From Synergistaceae bacterium (GTDB lineage: Bacteria > Synergistota > Synergistia > Synergistales > Aminobacteriaceae): 39,811 nt of DNA. The notes beneath the pieces are model-generated. The model was given only the letters and a program-made list of their open reading frames with translations, searched no databases and had not been told where the DNA came from. Location: assembly GCA_017475805.1 (NCBI GenBank), contig JAFVEW010000136.1, forward strand, positions 1 through 39,811, written 5' to 3'. Below, piece by piece: positions 16,668 through 24,870 of the stretch (position 1 is its first letter; every line of letters starts with the position of its first letter). The translations under genes and the position numbers were made by a program.

Positions 16668-17138
16668 ATGAGTCCCGACGATAATTATTTTATGAGTGCA
16701 GCCATTGATGAAGCTAAGAAAGCATTTTCGCGAGGCGACGTCCCTGTAGGGGCTTTGCTTGTCCGTGAGAATGAAATTTTGAGTTCAGGCAGCGACAAAA
16801 AAGCTTCAGACCCGACTGAACACGCTGAAATCATTGCAATTCGTTCCGGCGCGGCAAAATTAAACCGCTGGAATTTATCCGGCTGTACTCTCTATGTAAC
16901 CCTTGAGCCTTGTCCGATGTGCGCGGGCGCGTGCATCAATGCAAGAATTTCAAGAGTTGTTTACGGCGCAAAAAATTTCAAGTCCGGCGCAGCAGGAACT
17001 CTCTATAATATTTTGAATGACTCGCGGTTAAATCACACTTGCGAAATTAAATCCGGCGTCATGAAATCAGAATGTTTAAGTTTGCTTCAAAATTATTTTC
17101 TCATCAGGAGGAAAAATTCATGCTTCAAACATGCTTAA
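16668..17138 (+). CDS. tadA: tRNA-specific adenosine deaminase
   Basis: A 156-residue zinc deaminase that converts A34 to inosine in tRNA-Arg(ACG). Catalytic signatures: HAEIIAIR (zinc His and proton-shuttle Glu, about residues 55-62) and PCPMCAGAC (two zinc Cys, about 82-90). VPVGALLV and KNFKSGAAGTLYNIL are typical TadA positions. Length is standard. It starts 3 nt after the upstream stop without a clear Shine-Dalgarno, suggesting coupling. It overlaps recJ by 19 nt at its 3' end, where the recJ ribosome binding site lies inside the tadA coding region. Confidence 0.92.
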   Translation: MSPDDNYFMSAAIDEAKKAFSRGDVPVGALLVRENEILSSGSDKKASDPTEHAEIIAIRSGAAKLNRWNLSGCTLYVTLEPCPMCAGACINARISRVVYGAKNFKSGAAGTLYNILNDSRLNHTCEIKSGVMKSECLSLLQNYFLIRRKNSCFKHA

Positions 17139-18814
17139 CTTCTAACTTAAAAATTTTTCAGCCCGATGATGATACCCGGCAGCTTGCTAAAGAGCTTTCA
17201 TGCCCTGAACTTGCCGCCGAAGTTTTAAGAATGCTTCATGATAATAGCGATATTAATTCGCTCCGTGAATGGATACGTCCTGATTTTAGAAAACAGCTTG
17301 AGAGTCTTGACTTAGGCGACGGAGCAAAAGCTGCTAAAGACTTATGGGAGTCTAAAAGCTCATTCGGCAATGTTTTAGTTTACGGAGACTATGACACCGA
17401 CGGAATTTCATCGACAGTTTTAGCGATGGAAATTTTTAGAAACAAAGCCGCGCAAGTTCGTTATTTTATTCCAAGACGCGACGTTCACGGTTACGGATTA
17501 AACTCTGAAATTTTAGATAAAGTCGTCTCGTGGGGCTGTAACACTTTAGTTGTCGTTGACTGCGGTACGAATGACTCAGCAATGTTAGAAAAGCTCAAAG
17601 ACGCCGGAATAAATATTTTTGTTTTCGATCATCACGCCGTTTCGCTGCCTATAACTATTAACACAATCGTAAATCCTTCAATAAATATGGACGCCGGCGA
17701 ACAGCAAAAAATTTGTGCGACTGCTGTGTTATGGTGCTGGGCTTGCAAAGAAAATATAATTTCTCAAAATTTCCTGAAATATTCCGTTGATTTAGTCGCG
17801 CTTGCAACTATAGCTGACTGTATGCCGCTTCATAATTTGAATCGTTTACTCGTCCGTTACGGAATTAATTTAATGAGAACAAATCCGAGACGCGGTTTAA
17901 GTGCTTTATTCGATTGTTTAGGCATTAACAAGGAGCAGTTAAGCGAAGAACATTTATCAATGAGAGTTATTCCTTGTCTTAATGCTCCAGGACGAATAGC
18001 GGCGGCTGATGTAGGCGTTCGGGCTTTGCTTGGAGCCGGCAGCAATGACGCCGTTTATTCATGCGTTAATGAATTGACGAGAATAAATCGCAAGCGGCAA
18101 TCTTTAACCGAAGAAATAGCGCGTGAAATTGATACAGGTATAACGAGCGGCGAAATTAATCAAAAAGTTTTATATAACGAGGCTTGGCCTATCGGAGTTT
18201 TGAGCGGTGTTGCGAGTCGAGTTTGCGCCGAATATAACAGGCCGATAGCTTTAGCTGCGCCTACTAACGCAGGAAAAGTCATTCGAGGAACTTTAAGAGT
18301 CCCTGAAGGCGGCGACGCTGTAGGAGTCTTAAAGGAAATTTCAGAAAAATTAGACGCTTGGGGCGGCCATAAATACGCGGCTGGCTTTTCTGTCTTAATT
18401 GAAAATTGGCAGGACGTCAGCAAAGAACTTGAAAGAGTTTTGACGAACATTAAAATAGTAGATGATAAGCAAACGCCGGTTATTAATATTTCGCCGTCAG
18501 AAATCTCAATTTTAGATTGGCGAATGGTCTGCGAGCTTGGCCCTTTTGGAAATAATAATCCTGCTCCAAAGTTATTTACGCTCAATGATACAGACGCAGT
18601 AGAAATTAATCCTTTAGGGAAAGATAATAAACATAGTTACATCAAAATAAAGAACGCAAAATTATTAGCCTTTAATATTCCACCGAAAGAAATTTTAGAA
18701 ATGTCAGAAAAAATTAAGGGGTTTATTTATCATCCAAGATTAGATTATTGGCATCATGAAGAACAACTGCAATTTATTTTTGATTGTGCGGTTATAAAAA
18801 GTAGAGAGGAGTGA
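17120..18814 (+). CDS. recJ: Single-stranded-DNA-specific exonuclease RecJ
   Basis: A 564-residue DHH-family 5'-3' ssDNA exonuclease used in recombination and repair. DHH motifs: VYGDYDTDGISSTVLAM (motif I, two metal-binding Asp), VVVDCGTND (motif II) and FDHHAVS (motif III). DHHA1 region: GGHKYAAGFSV, which contains the conserved GGH. A C-terminal OB-type part (LGPFGNNNPAPKLF) follows. The ATG at 17120 behind AGGAGG is preferred over the in-frame codon at 17072, which is deeper inside tadA. The GTGA/TGA junction with the next gene indicates coupled translation with rel/spoT, a pairing common in bacterial genomes. Confidence 0.92.
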   Translation: MLQTCLTSNLKIFQPDDDTRQLAKELSCPELAAEVLRMLHDNSDINSLREWIRPDFRKQLESLDLGDGAKAAKDLWESKSSFGNVLVYGDYDTDGISSTVLAMEIFRNKAAQVRYFIPRRDVHGYGLNSEILDKVVSWGCNTLVVVDCGTNDSAMLEKLKDAGINIFVFDHHAVSLPITINTIVNPSINMDAGEQQKICATAVLWCWACKENIISQNFLKYSVDLVALATIADCMPLHNLNRLLVRYGINLMRTNPRRGLSALFDCLGINKEQLSEEHLSMRVIPCLNAPGRIAAADVGVRALLGAGSNDAVYSCVNELTRINRKRQSLTEEIAREIDTGITSGEINQKVLYNEAWPIGVLSGVASRVCAEYNRPIALAAPTNAGKVIRGTLRVPEGGDAVGVLKEISEKLDAWGGHKYAAGFSVLIENWQDVSKELERVLTNIKIVDDKQTPVINISPSEISILDWRMVCELGPFGNNNPAPKLFTLNDTDAVEINPLGKDNKHSYIKIKNAKLLAFNIPPKEILEMSEKIKGFIYHPRLDYWHHEEQLQFIFDCAVIKSREE

Positions 18815-18819
18815 AGCGA

Positions 18820-21237
18820 ATGACAAGGGGAGTTAAGAGTAAAGAGTCAGAAGTTAAAGAGTTAAACGAGAATATAAAAATAAATGAAATTGTCCAAGTA
18901 AATAAAAATGAAAAAGAAAATGAAAGTTTAGAGATAGGTGGACAATCATTTTCTTCAATAATGAACAGCATACCTTCGTTAGATAATTCGACGAATTTTT
19001 TGCACGATATGTATGCTTTGCGCGATGAATTTTTCGCAAAAATTCCCGAAAATTCTCAAAAAGAATGCGTCCGTACCATCTGGCAGGAGCTTTGGGGAAA
19101 AGCTATGCTTTCTCTTACTCCTGAACAAATGCAGAAGTTAGGCGAGACTTTTGTATTTTCAGCTAAGGCTCACGAACATCAATTAAGAAAGTCAGGAGAT
19201 CCTTATATAGTTCACACTCTCAGCGCGGCTTTAATTTTAGCGGGAATGCACTTGGATATGGCTACTCTTGAGGCTGCTTTGCTTCATGATACTCTCGAAG
19301 ACACAGACGTAACGTCAGAGCAATTAATTGAAAATTTTGGTCCTGACGTTGAAACTTTAGTTAAAGGCGTAACGAAATTAGCCGGTGAAGATGTCAAAGA
19401 ATTTATGTCGCGTGAAGATTTAACGAGTGAAAATTTAAGACGAATGTTTATCGTTATGGCGCAGGATATTCGAGTAGTTTTAATTAAACTTGCCGATAGA
19501 CTTCATAATATGCGTACGCTTGACGTTATGCGGCCCGATAAGCAGGAACGAATAGCACGAGAGACTATGGAAATTTACGCGCCTCTCGCTCACAGACTTG
19601 GAATTTATCAAATTAAACGCGAACTTGAAGATTTATCTTTCATGTATCTGCACCCTGATATTTATGCAGAAGTCGAACGCCGCGTGAAAATTCGTATGCC
19701 TAAAATGGGCGAAGTTATAGAAAAAACCCGTGCAACTCTTGAGACTCGTCTCGAAGAAGAACATATCCCTTGCAGAATTAAAGGCCGCTCCAAGCATTTT
19801 TATAGTATTTATGAGAAAATGCAGCGAAAAAAAATTTCGTTCGATGAACTTTATGATATTTTAGCTTTGCGAGTTTTAGTGTCGGACGTTTCGACCTGTT
19901 ATGCCGTTCTCGGAGTCGTTCATGCTCTTTGGGTGCCTATACCCGGACAATTTGATGATTACATCGCTAACCCTAAGAGCAACATGTATCAATCTTTGCA
20001 TACAACTGTAATGGCTTACGGCGTTCCTGTAGAAATTCAGATTAGAACTTACGAAATGAATCACTACGCTGAATACGGAATCGCGGCGCATTGGGTTTAC
20101 AAGTCCGGCGGAAGCAAAAAGCTAAATAAAGAAATGGACGCAAAATTAAATTGGGTCAGTCAAGCCTTAGAAGCCGGCCAAAACGGAAATTCGCAGGAGT
20201 TCATGGACGTCTTAAAGAGCGATATTTTATTGACGAGCGAATTATACGTCTTCACGCCCGACGGAAAGCCGATGATTTTGCCGAACGGTTCAACGATTTT
20301 AGATTTTGCTTACGCTGTCCATACTGAAATAGGAAATCACTGTGCCGGAGCAACTATCAACGGTCATATCGTCCAGCTTAATACTCAGCTTCACAACGGC
20401 GATATTGTCAGAATCTTAACTTCGCCGCAAAGTTCGCCTTCCAAAGATTGGCTAAAAATCGTAAGTTCAGCTAAAACTCGAAGCAAAATTAGAGCTTATT
20501 TCAGACAGGCCGAAAAGGTCGAACGTGATGAAAAATTAGAGCGCGGCTGGAAATTAATTGAACGTGAATTAAAACGGCGCGGACTTGCTGACGTCAAACG
20601 CGAAGATTTCAGCAATATAGATGATCAATTAATAGCTGTAGGTTCAGGCTCAATAGGACCGGGCGAAGCTGCTCAAAAATTGGCTCTTGCCTATCTTCAA
20701 CATAATACAACTGCAGAACAGCAGAATATGCCCGTGAATTTAAGGACAGAACAGCCTCATCACACGAAAGACACAAAATCGGATATTTTAGTCGAAGGTG
20801 AAGGCGGCGTGAGCGTAACCCTTGCAAATTGCTGTGCTCCTGTTCCCGGCGACGAGATTATCGGATACTCTTCAACACGTCGTGGCATTACGATTCATAG
20901 AGTTGACTGCAAGAGCATTAAAAATAAATTAAACGAACGAAAAATTAAAGTCGAATGGTCTCCGCGTGATAAAGAAAATAATCCGGCCAAGAAAACTAAT
21001 CTTTATGTCGCAAAACTTAACGCAGAAGGCGAAGAACGCGACGAATTAATCAGCGACGTGAACAAAGCTATAGCTTTCGCCAGCAGCAGCCTTATAGGAT
21101 TTAAGGCCGTCATGGTCGGTAACAGCTTAATGCGAATGAAAATAGAAGTCCGAGTTAAGGACCTGGAACATTTATATTCAGTTATGGCAAGATTAAACGA
21201 AGTTCGCGGAATTATCGAAGTAGCAAGGAACGAATAA
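18820..21237 (+). CDS. (p)ppGpp synthetase/hydrolase (Rel/SpoT)
   Basis: A roughly 805-residue RelA/SpoT homologue making and breaking (p)ppGpp. In order: a variable N-terminus of ~75 residues; HD hydrolase (HEHQLRKSGDPYIVHTL, ALLHDTLEDT, KLADRLHNMRTL); synthetase (RIKGRSKHFYSIYEKMQRK, YDILALRVLV, PVEIQIRTYEMNHYAEYG, AAHWVYK); TGS (YVFTPDGKPMILPNGSTILD); zinc-finger/ACT region (NCCAPVPGDEIIGY, HRVDC). HD hydrolase residues are intact, so probably bifunctional. ATG 18820 behind GAGGAG is chosen over GTG 18811, which overlaps the recJ stop. Its first codons consist of a period-7 sequence like the intergenic heptad repeats, giving a charged N-terminal extension. Usual length is about 720-740. 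Confidence 0.93.
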   Translation: MTRGVKSKESEVKELNENIKINEIVQVNKNEKENESLEIGGQSFSSIMNSIPSLDNSTNFLHDMYALRDEFFAKIPENSQKECVRTIWQELWGKAMLSLTPEQMQKLGETFVFSAKAHEHQLRKSGDPYIVHTLSAALILAGMHLDMATLEAALLHDTLEDTDVTSEQLIENFGPDVETLVKGVTKLAGEDVKEFMSREDLTSENLRRMFIVMAQDIRVVLIKLADRLHNMRTLDVMRPDKQERIARETMEIYAPLAHRLGIYQIKRELEDLSFMYLHPDIYAEVERRVKIRMPKMGEVIEKTRATLETRLEEEHIPCRIKGRSKHFYSIYEKMQRKKISFDELYDILALRVLVSDVSTCYAVLGVVHALWVPIPGQFDDYIANPKSNMYQSLHTTVMAYGVPVEIQIRTYEMNHYAEYGIAAHWVYKSGGSKKLNKEMDAKLNWVSQALEAGQNGNSQEFMDVLKSDILLTSELYVFTPDGKPMILPNGSTILDFAYAVHTEIGNHCAGATINGHIVQLNTQLHNGDIVRILTSPQSSPSKDWLKIVSSAKTRSKIRAYFRQAEKVERDEKLERGWKLIERELKRRGLADVKREDFSNIDDQLIAVGSGSIGPGEAAQKLALAYLQHNTTAEQQNMPVNLRTEQPHHTKDTKSDILVEGEGGVSVTLANCCAPVPGDEIIGYSSTRRGITIHRVDCKSIKNKLNERKIKVEWSPRDKENNPAKKTNLYVAKLNAEGEERDELISDVNKAIAFASSSLIGFKAVMVGNSLMRMKIEVRVKDLEHLYSVMARLNEVRGIIEVARNE

Positions 21238-21243
21238 AAAGCA

Positions 21244-21275
21244 AGTAGGAATTAGGAATTAGGAAGTAGGAAGGA
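21244..21275 (+). repeat. Heptad repeat, copy d
   Basis: GCAAGTAGGAATTAGGAATT followed by AGGAAGTAGGAAGGA. It starts 3-6 nt after the rel stop codon and ends 11 nt before the dtd ATG, so it supplies the Shine-Dalgarno sequence of dtd. Confidence 0.8.
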
Positions 21276-21286
21276 ACGAATAAATT

Positions 21287-21736
21287 ATGAGATTATTAAT
21301 TCAACGAGTAAAACGCGCTTCAGTCATAATTAACGGCAATGTAAACGATAAGCGCGAAATTAATCAAGGAATGTGTGTTTTTATCGGAGTAACTCACGGC
21401 GACGATGAGAAAAAAGCTGACTGGCTCGCAGATAAAATGGTCGGCCTGAGAATTTTCAACGACGCTGACGGAAAAATAAATCTCTCATTAAAGGACATTA
21501 ACGGCGAAGTTTTATTAGTGTCGCAATTTTCTCTTTATGCTTCAATGAAAGGACGTCGGCCGGGCTTCAGCGATGCAGCTAAACCTGACGAGGCTGAACG
21601 GCTTTATAATTATTTCGTCGAGAAAGTTAAGACTCTTGGCCTCAAAAAAATTTCTTGCGGTGAGTTCGGCGCGGATATGGAAGTTGAAATAATAAACGAC
21701 GGCCCTTTGACCTTTATAGTAGACTCACCTGAATAA
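21287..21736 (+). CDS. dtd: D-aminoacyl-tRNA deacylase
   Basis: A 149-residue DTD, which hydrolyses D-aminoacyl-tRNA (and Gly-tRNA-Ala) to keep translation chirally correct. Signatures: MRLLIQRVKRASV at the N-terminus, LVSQFSLYASMKGRRPGF (the SQFTLYA active-site motif), and NDGPLTFIVDS near the end (the NxGPVT cross-subunit motif; here V is L). Length is exactly typical. The gene is often beside rel/spoT, as here. The preceding gap is filled by a heptad repeat whose last AGGAAGGA serves as ribosome binding site. The next gene starts 29 nt after its stop, again across a heptad repeat. Confidence 0.93.
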   Translation: MRLLIQRVKRASVIINGNVNDKREINQGMCVFIGVTHGDDEKKADWLADKMVGLRIFNDADGKINLSLKDINGEVLLVSQFSLYASMKGRRPGFSDAAKPDEAERLYNYFVEKVKTLGLKKISCGEFGADMEVEIINDGPLTFIVDSPE

Positions 21737-21737
21737 A

Positions 21738-21769
21738 ATTAGGAATTAGGAGTGAGGAGTTAGGAATGA
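21738..21769 (+). repeat. Heptad repeat, copy e, containing a start codon
   Basis: Units TTAGGAA, TTAGGAG, TGAGGAG, TTAGGAA running into TGAG. It begins 1-2 nt after the dtd stop. The ATG of the next gene (21766) is formed from the last unit (TAGGAATGAG), so ribosome binding site and start codon both belong to the repeat. Confidence 0.8.
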
Positions 21770-22248
21770 GACAAATTTTTTTAGCATTTATGATTTTTAT
21801 CGCGTCGTGTTCGTGTTCATTCGGAGCAGAGAACGAAGATGTTTACGTCCGCAAAGATTTATTTGAAGCCTATATGAAAAATATTGATTCAAAATTCGAT
21901 AAAGTTTTTGAGCAGCTTAATAAGATTGACAGTAAACTTGAAAATATTGATGCTCGTTTGGCAGGAATTGAAACCCGTGTTTCAAAACTTGAGACAAAAG
22001 TCGACGGCGTATACGTAGCTTTATCTAATCGCATTGACGGAGTAGAAAAACGCTTCGATGTTTTATTTTATTTGGTGATTGCCTTTATCGGAGTAATCGG
22101 GGTCGTTTTCGCCTTGCCTGTTGTTCAAAGATGGTGGGAAGAACGCGGGGAGGCCAAGCGCAACTCTTTAACGCTCGAAGATATTGAAAAAATTTTTGAG
22201 AAAATGTTTGAAGCTAAAATGAAAGGAAACTTGAATAATGCAGTATAA
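21766..22248 (+). CDS. Small exported coiled-coil membrane protein
   Basis: A 160-residue protein not matched to a named family. Visible parts: a signal peptide (MRQIFLAFMIFIASCSCSFG), a coiled coil from about residue 30 to 95 with heptad-like pattern (FDKVFEQLNKIDSKLENIDA, then LAGIETRVSKLETKVDGV), one transmembrane segment (FYLVIAFIGVIGVVFALPVV, about 102-121) and a charged tail (RWWEERGEAKRNSLTLEDIE). Similar small proteins with DUF-type coiled coil and TM are frequent near outer-membrane-related genes; no function is assigned. It overlaps the next gene by 11 nt. Confidence 0.65.
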   Translation: MRQIFLAFMIFIASCSCSFGAENEDVYVRKDLFEAYMKNIDSKFDKVFEQLNKIDSKLENIDARLAGIETRVSKLETKVDGVYVALSNRIDGVEKRFDVLFYLVIAFIGVIGVVFALPVVQRWWEERGEAKRNSLTLEDIEKIFEKMFEAKMKGNLNNAV

Positions 22249-22873
22249 AAGATTTTCACTCGGAGCTTTATGGACAAACGGATATTTATTTTGGGACGAC
22301 AACACCCGCGACGCTTTTTTTATAGATCCGGGCGGAAAAACTAAAACAGTTAAAAATTTTGTAGAAGCAAATAATTTGAACTTAAAAATGATTTTGCTTA
22401 CTCACGGTCATATAGATCATATAGCCGGAATTCATGAGCTTGTTCAATATGTCGGCGACAATATTTATATCGGCAAAAATGATGCCTTCATGCTGAAAAA
22501 TCCTTCGCGTGAGTTACAAGAACTGCTCGGCGTGAACTGCGACGGACTCGAAAATTTCAAAACTGTCGAAGAAGGCCAAGAACTTGAATTTTCCGGCTGC
22601 AAAATCAAAGTTCTTGAAACTCCCGGCCATACCGAGGGCAGCGTTTGTTATTTAATTACAGACGATGACGGACATAAAATTTTAATTTCAGGTGATACTT
22701 TATTTGCTCAGAGCGTCGGGCGTACTGACTTAGAAGGCGGCGACAGTCTAAAACTTGAAAATTCTTTGAAAAGACTCGCTGAATTTAACGACAGTCTTCA
22801 CGTTCTTCCCGGTCATGGCCCGGATACAAGCATAGGCGAAGAACGCGAATTAAATCCTTATTGGCCAAGATAA
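22238..22873 (+). CDS. Metallo-beta-lactamase-fold hydrolase (GloB-like)
   Basis: A 211-residue MBL-fold hydrolase. Metal motifs: THGHIDHIAG (HxHxDH), TPGHTEGSVCY, ISGDTLFAQSVGRTDLEGG and LPGHGPDTSIGEE. The size and the SVGRTDL stretch resemble the short hydroxyacylglutathione hydrolase-like proteins (YcbL/GloB group) found widely in anaerobes. The physiological substrate is unclear; glyoxalase II activity is an extrapolation. It starts inside the preceding coiled-coil gene and overlaps the older-looking reading frame into mreB, though the true mreB start lies 36 nt after its stop. Confidence 0.88.
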   Translation: MQYKRFSLGALWTNGYLFWDDNTRDAFFIDPGGKTKTVKNFVEANNLNLKMILLTHGHIDHIAGIHELVQYVGDNIYIGKNDAFMLKNPSRELQELLGVNCDGLENFKTVEEGQELEFSGCKIKVLETPGHTEGSVCYLITDDDGHKILISGDTLFAQSVGRTDLEGGDSLKLENSLKRLAEFNDSLHVLPGHGPDTSIGEERELNPYWPR

Positions 22874-22876
22874 AGC

Positions 22877-22891
22877 AATTAGGAATTAGAA
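22877..22891 (+). repeat. Heptad repeat, copy f (short)
   Basis: GCAATTAGGAATTAG, starting 1-2 nt after the hydrolase stop codon; two units only. Confidence 0.55.
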
Positions 22892-22908
22892 AAGGGAAGT
22901 TTAGAAAA

Positions 22909-23964
22909 ATGTTCAAAATGTTTTCAGGAATGTTAGGACTTGATGTCGGTATAGACTTAGGTTCTTCAAATATAGTTGTTTATGTTAAAGATAAAGGAAT
23001 AGTTTTCAGCGAACCCGCAGCAATCGCCGCTAAAAAACTTCCAAGAGGCGAAGGTTATGAAGTTATAGCTGTCGGCCATGACGCAAAAGCAATGTCGGGC
23101 AAAGTTCCAACCGGCATTGAAGCTATTTGGCCTTTAGACGGCGGAGTAATTTCAAATTTCGATATGACTCAGGAATTAATCCGCTATTGTCTTAAACGAG
23201 TGAGCGCAAATAGTTCATTTGTTGTTCATCCTCGAGTTGTTATCTCAATTCCTGCCGAAGTTACAGGGGTTGAAAGAAAAGCCGTCATTGATGCAACTTT
23301 AGGAGCTGGAGCAAGTGAGGCTTATGTTGTTGAAGAGCCTATCAGCGCGGCACTCGGTGTCGGTCTTCCGATTGATAAACCTAACGGCTGCATGATTATC
23401 GATATAGGCGGCGGCACAAGCGAGGTTAGTGTTATTTCTCTCGGCGGTATCGTTGTAACAAGTTCGCTCCGTTCAGCAGGGCGAATGATGGACAACGCTA
23501 TTATTAATATGATTCGACAACGTTACGCTCTTTATATCGGTGAGAACACAGCCGAAGAAGTTAAAAATACTATAGGCTCTGCTTTGCCGATGAATCCCGA
23601 ATTAGAGATGAGCGTCAAAGGTCGTGATTTATCAGGCGGTTTGCCGAAAAGCGACACAGTTTCTTCAATAGAAGTCCGTGAAGCAATGGAACCGATTTTC
23701 ACAGGTATTGAAGACATGGTGAAAGTAGCTCTCGAAAAAATGCCGCCTGAACTTGCAAAAGATGTTGTAGATCGCGGCGTAGTTTTGACCGGCGGAGTTG
23801 CTTTAATGCCAGGCTTTTCAGAAAGACTTTCACGCGCTATTAATACGCCGGTAATTGTTGCGGAAGAACCTTTATATTCAGTCGCGCTCGGGCTTGGAAA
23901 AATTTTAGATAATCTTGGACAAATGCGAAAAGTCTTAGTGTCTGTCGAACGTGGCTCAAGATAA
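22909..23964 (+). CDS. mreB: Rod shape-determining protein MreB
   Basis: A 351-residue bacterial actin MreB, which forms membrane-bound filaments guiding lateral wall synthesis. Nucleotide-binding signatures: GIDLGSSNIVVYVKDKGIVF (phosphate 1), IDIGGGTSEVSVISLGG (phosphate 2), VLTGGVALMPG (adenosine region), and the conserved EEPISAALGVGLPI. The start at ATG 22909 behind AAGGGAAG is chosen because the GIDLGS strand then begins at the usual place; the earlier in-frame codon at 22861 overlaps the MBL gene. The N-terminus MFKMFSGMLGLDV has the amphipathic character used for membrane contact. Heads the mreBCD operon; mreC begins 9 nt downstream. Confidence 0.95.
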   Translation: MFKMFSGMLGLDVGIDLGSSNIVVYVKDKGIVFSEPAAIAAKKLPRGEGYEVIAVGHDAKAMSGKVPTGIEAIWPLDGGVISNFDMTQELIRYCLKRVSANSSFVVHPRVVISIPAEVTGVERKAVIDATLGAGASEAYVVEEPISAALGVGLPIDKPNGCMIIDIGGGTSEVSVISLGGIVVTSSLRSAGRMMDNAIINMIRQRYALYIGENTAEEVKNTIGSALPMNPELEMSVKGRDLSGGLPKSDTVSSIEVREAMEPIFTGIEDMVKVALEKMPPELAKDVVDRGVVLTGGVALMPGFSERLSRAINTPVIVAEEPLYSVALGLGKILDNLGQMRKVLVSVERGSR

Positions 23965-23973
23965 AAATTTTTT

Positions 23974-24744
23974 ATGGATAATACGAGAAACACCACTCGC
24001 GAATGGGTACACGGTCTTACGGCTTTGATCTTAGCTTTATTTTTGCTCGGCGTAAGTTCGGGGCTTGGAGTAGTTAAAAATATTGTTGATATTTGGGGAG
24101 CTTTGCTTTTTATTCCTGAATATCCCGCTGTTGTTATGCGTGATGTTTTTTTAAGCTGGCAGTCTTGGTCTCGAAATAAAAATTCTTTGAATGCCGAAGT
24201 AATTAAACTCCGAGAAGAAAATGCAAAACTTAGAATTGACTTAGCAAAATTAACGGGCGAAAAAATTTATTCAGAAGACTTAAAACCCGATCTAAAAAAT
24301 GCGCGAGTTGCTCTCCGTGCTCCGATGTCATGGTGGAACGAAATCAGAATCGATAAAGGCGAGATTGATAATATCACTCAAGGCTTGCCCGTTTTTTATA
24401 ACGGCTATTTATTAGGGCGCGTCAGTTCCGTTTCGACTATGTCATCATGGGTCGAGCTGATAACTTCGCCGTCTTTTATGATTCCCGCCGTTGTTGAAGA
24501 AACCCGCGAGCTTGGAGTCATTGTCGGAGACGGCAGCGGCTCTGTTGCTTTAAGATATAGTCCTGCAGGACGCGGCGTTAAAACAGGAATGAAAGTCAGC
24601 ACGGCCATGATAGGCGAGCAGTTACCTCCGGGACTTCCGATAGGCAAGATAGCAGGCGAAATTTCTTCCGGCTCAGACGGATATGCAACTTATAAAATCG
24701 AACCCGGCGCGGAACTTTCAAAATTTTACACAGTTAATTATTAA
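23974..24744 (+). CDS. mreC: Rod shape-determining protein MreC
   Basis: A 256-residue MreC: one N-terminal membrane anchor (LTALILALFLLGVSSGLGVV, about residues 14-33), a coiled coil (KNSLNAEVIKLREENAKLRI, about 70-95), then the beta-rich periplasmic domain with family-typical segments (APMSWWNEIRIDKG, GLPVFYNGYLLGRVSSV, GEQLPPGLPIGKIAGE). It links MreB filaments to the periplasmic wall machinery. Position between mreB and mreD is the standard order. Downstream gap to mreD is unusually complex (126 nt, with two inverted heptad repeat blocks). Confidence 0.92.
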   Translation: MDNTRNTTREWVHGLTALILALFLLGVSSGLGVVKNIVDIWGALLFIPEYPAVVMRDVFLSWQSWSRNKNSLNAEVIKLREENAKLRIDLAKLTGEKIYSEDLKPDLKNARVALRAPMSWWNEIRIDKGEIDNITQGLPVFYNGYLLGRVSSVSTMSSWVELITSPSFMIPAVVEETRELGVIVGDGSGSVALRYSPAGRGVKTGMKVSTAMIGEQLPPGLPIGKIAGEISSGSDGYATYKIEPGAELSKFYTVNY

Positions 24745-24746
24745 AG

Positions 24747-24778
24747 ATTAGGAGTGAGGAATGAGGAGTTAGGAATTA
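24747..24778 (+). repeat. Heptad repeat, copy g
   Basis: ATTAGGAGTGAGGAATGAGG then AGTTAGGAATTA, starting 2-3 nt after the mreC stop. It faces copy h, 52 nt further, in opposite orientation, so the two can form a long imperfect hairpin. Confidence 0.75.
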
Positions 24779-24830
24779 TTTTTTGATGAGGGCTTAGAAG
24801 TGATGGAGAGAAGTTGAAAAAACTTTTATC

Positions 24831-24863
24831 ATTCCTACTTCCTACTTTCTAATTCCTACTTGC
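24831..24863 (-). repeat. Heptad repeat, copy h, at the 5' end of mreD
   Basis: On minus it reads GCAAGTAGGAATTAG..., with the same GCAAGTAGGA edge as copies d and i. On plus it lies in frame with mreD and includes a TAA codon (24850-24852). Confidence 0.75.
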
Positions 24864-24870
24864 TTTAACA

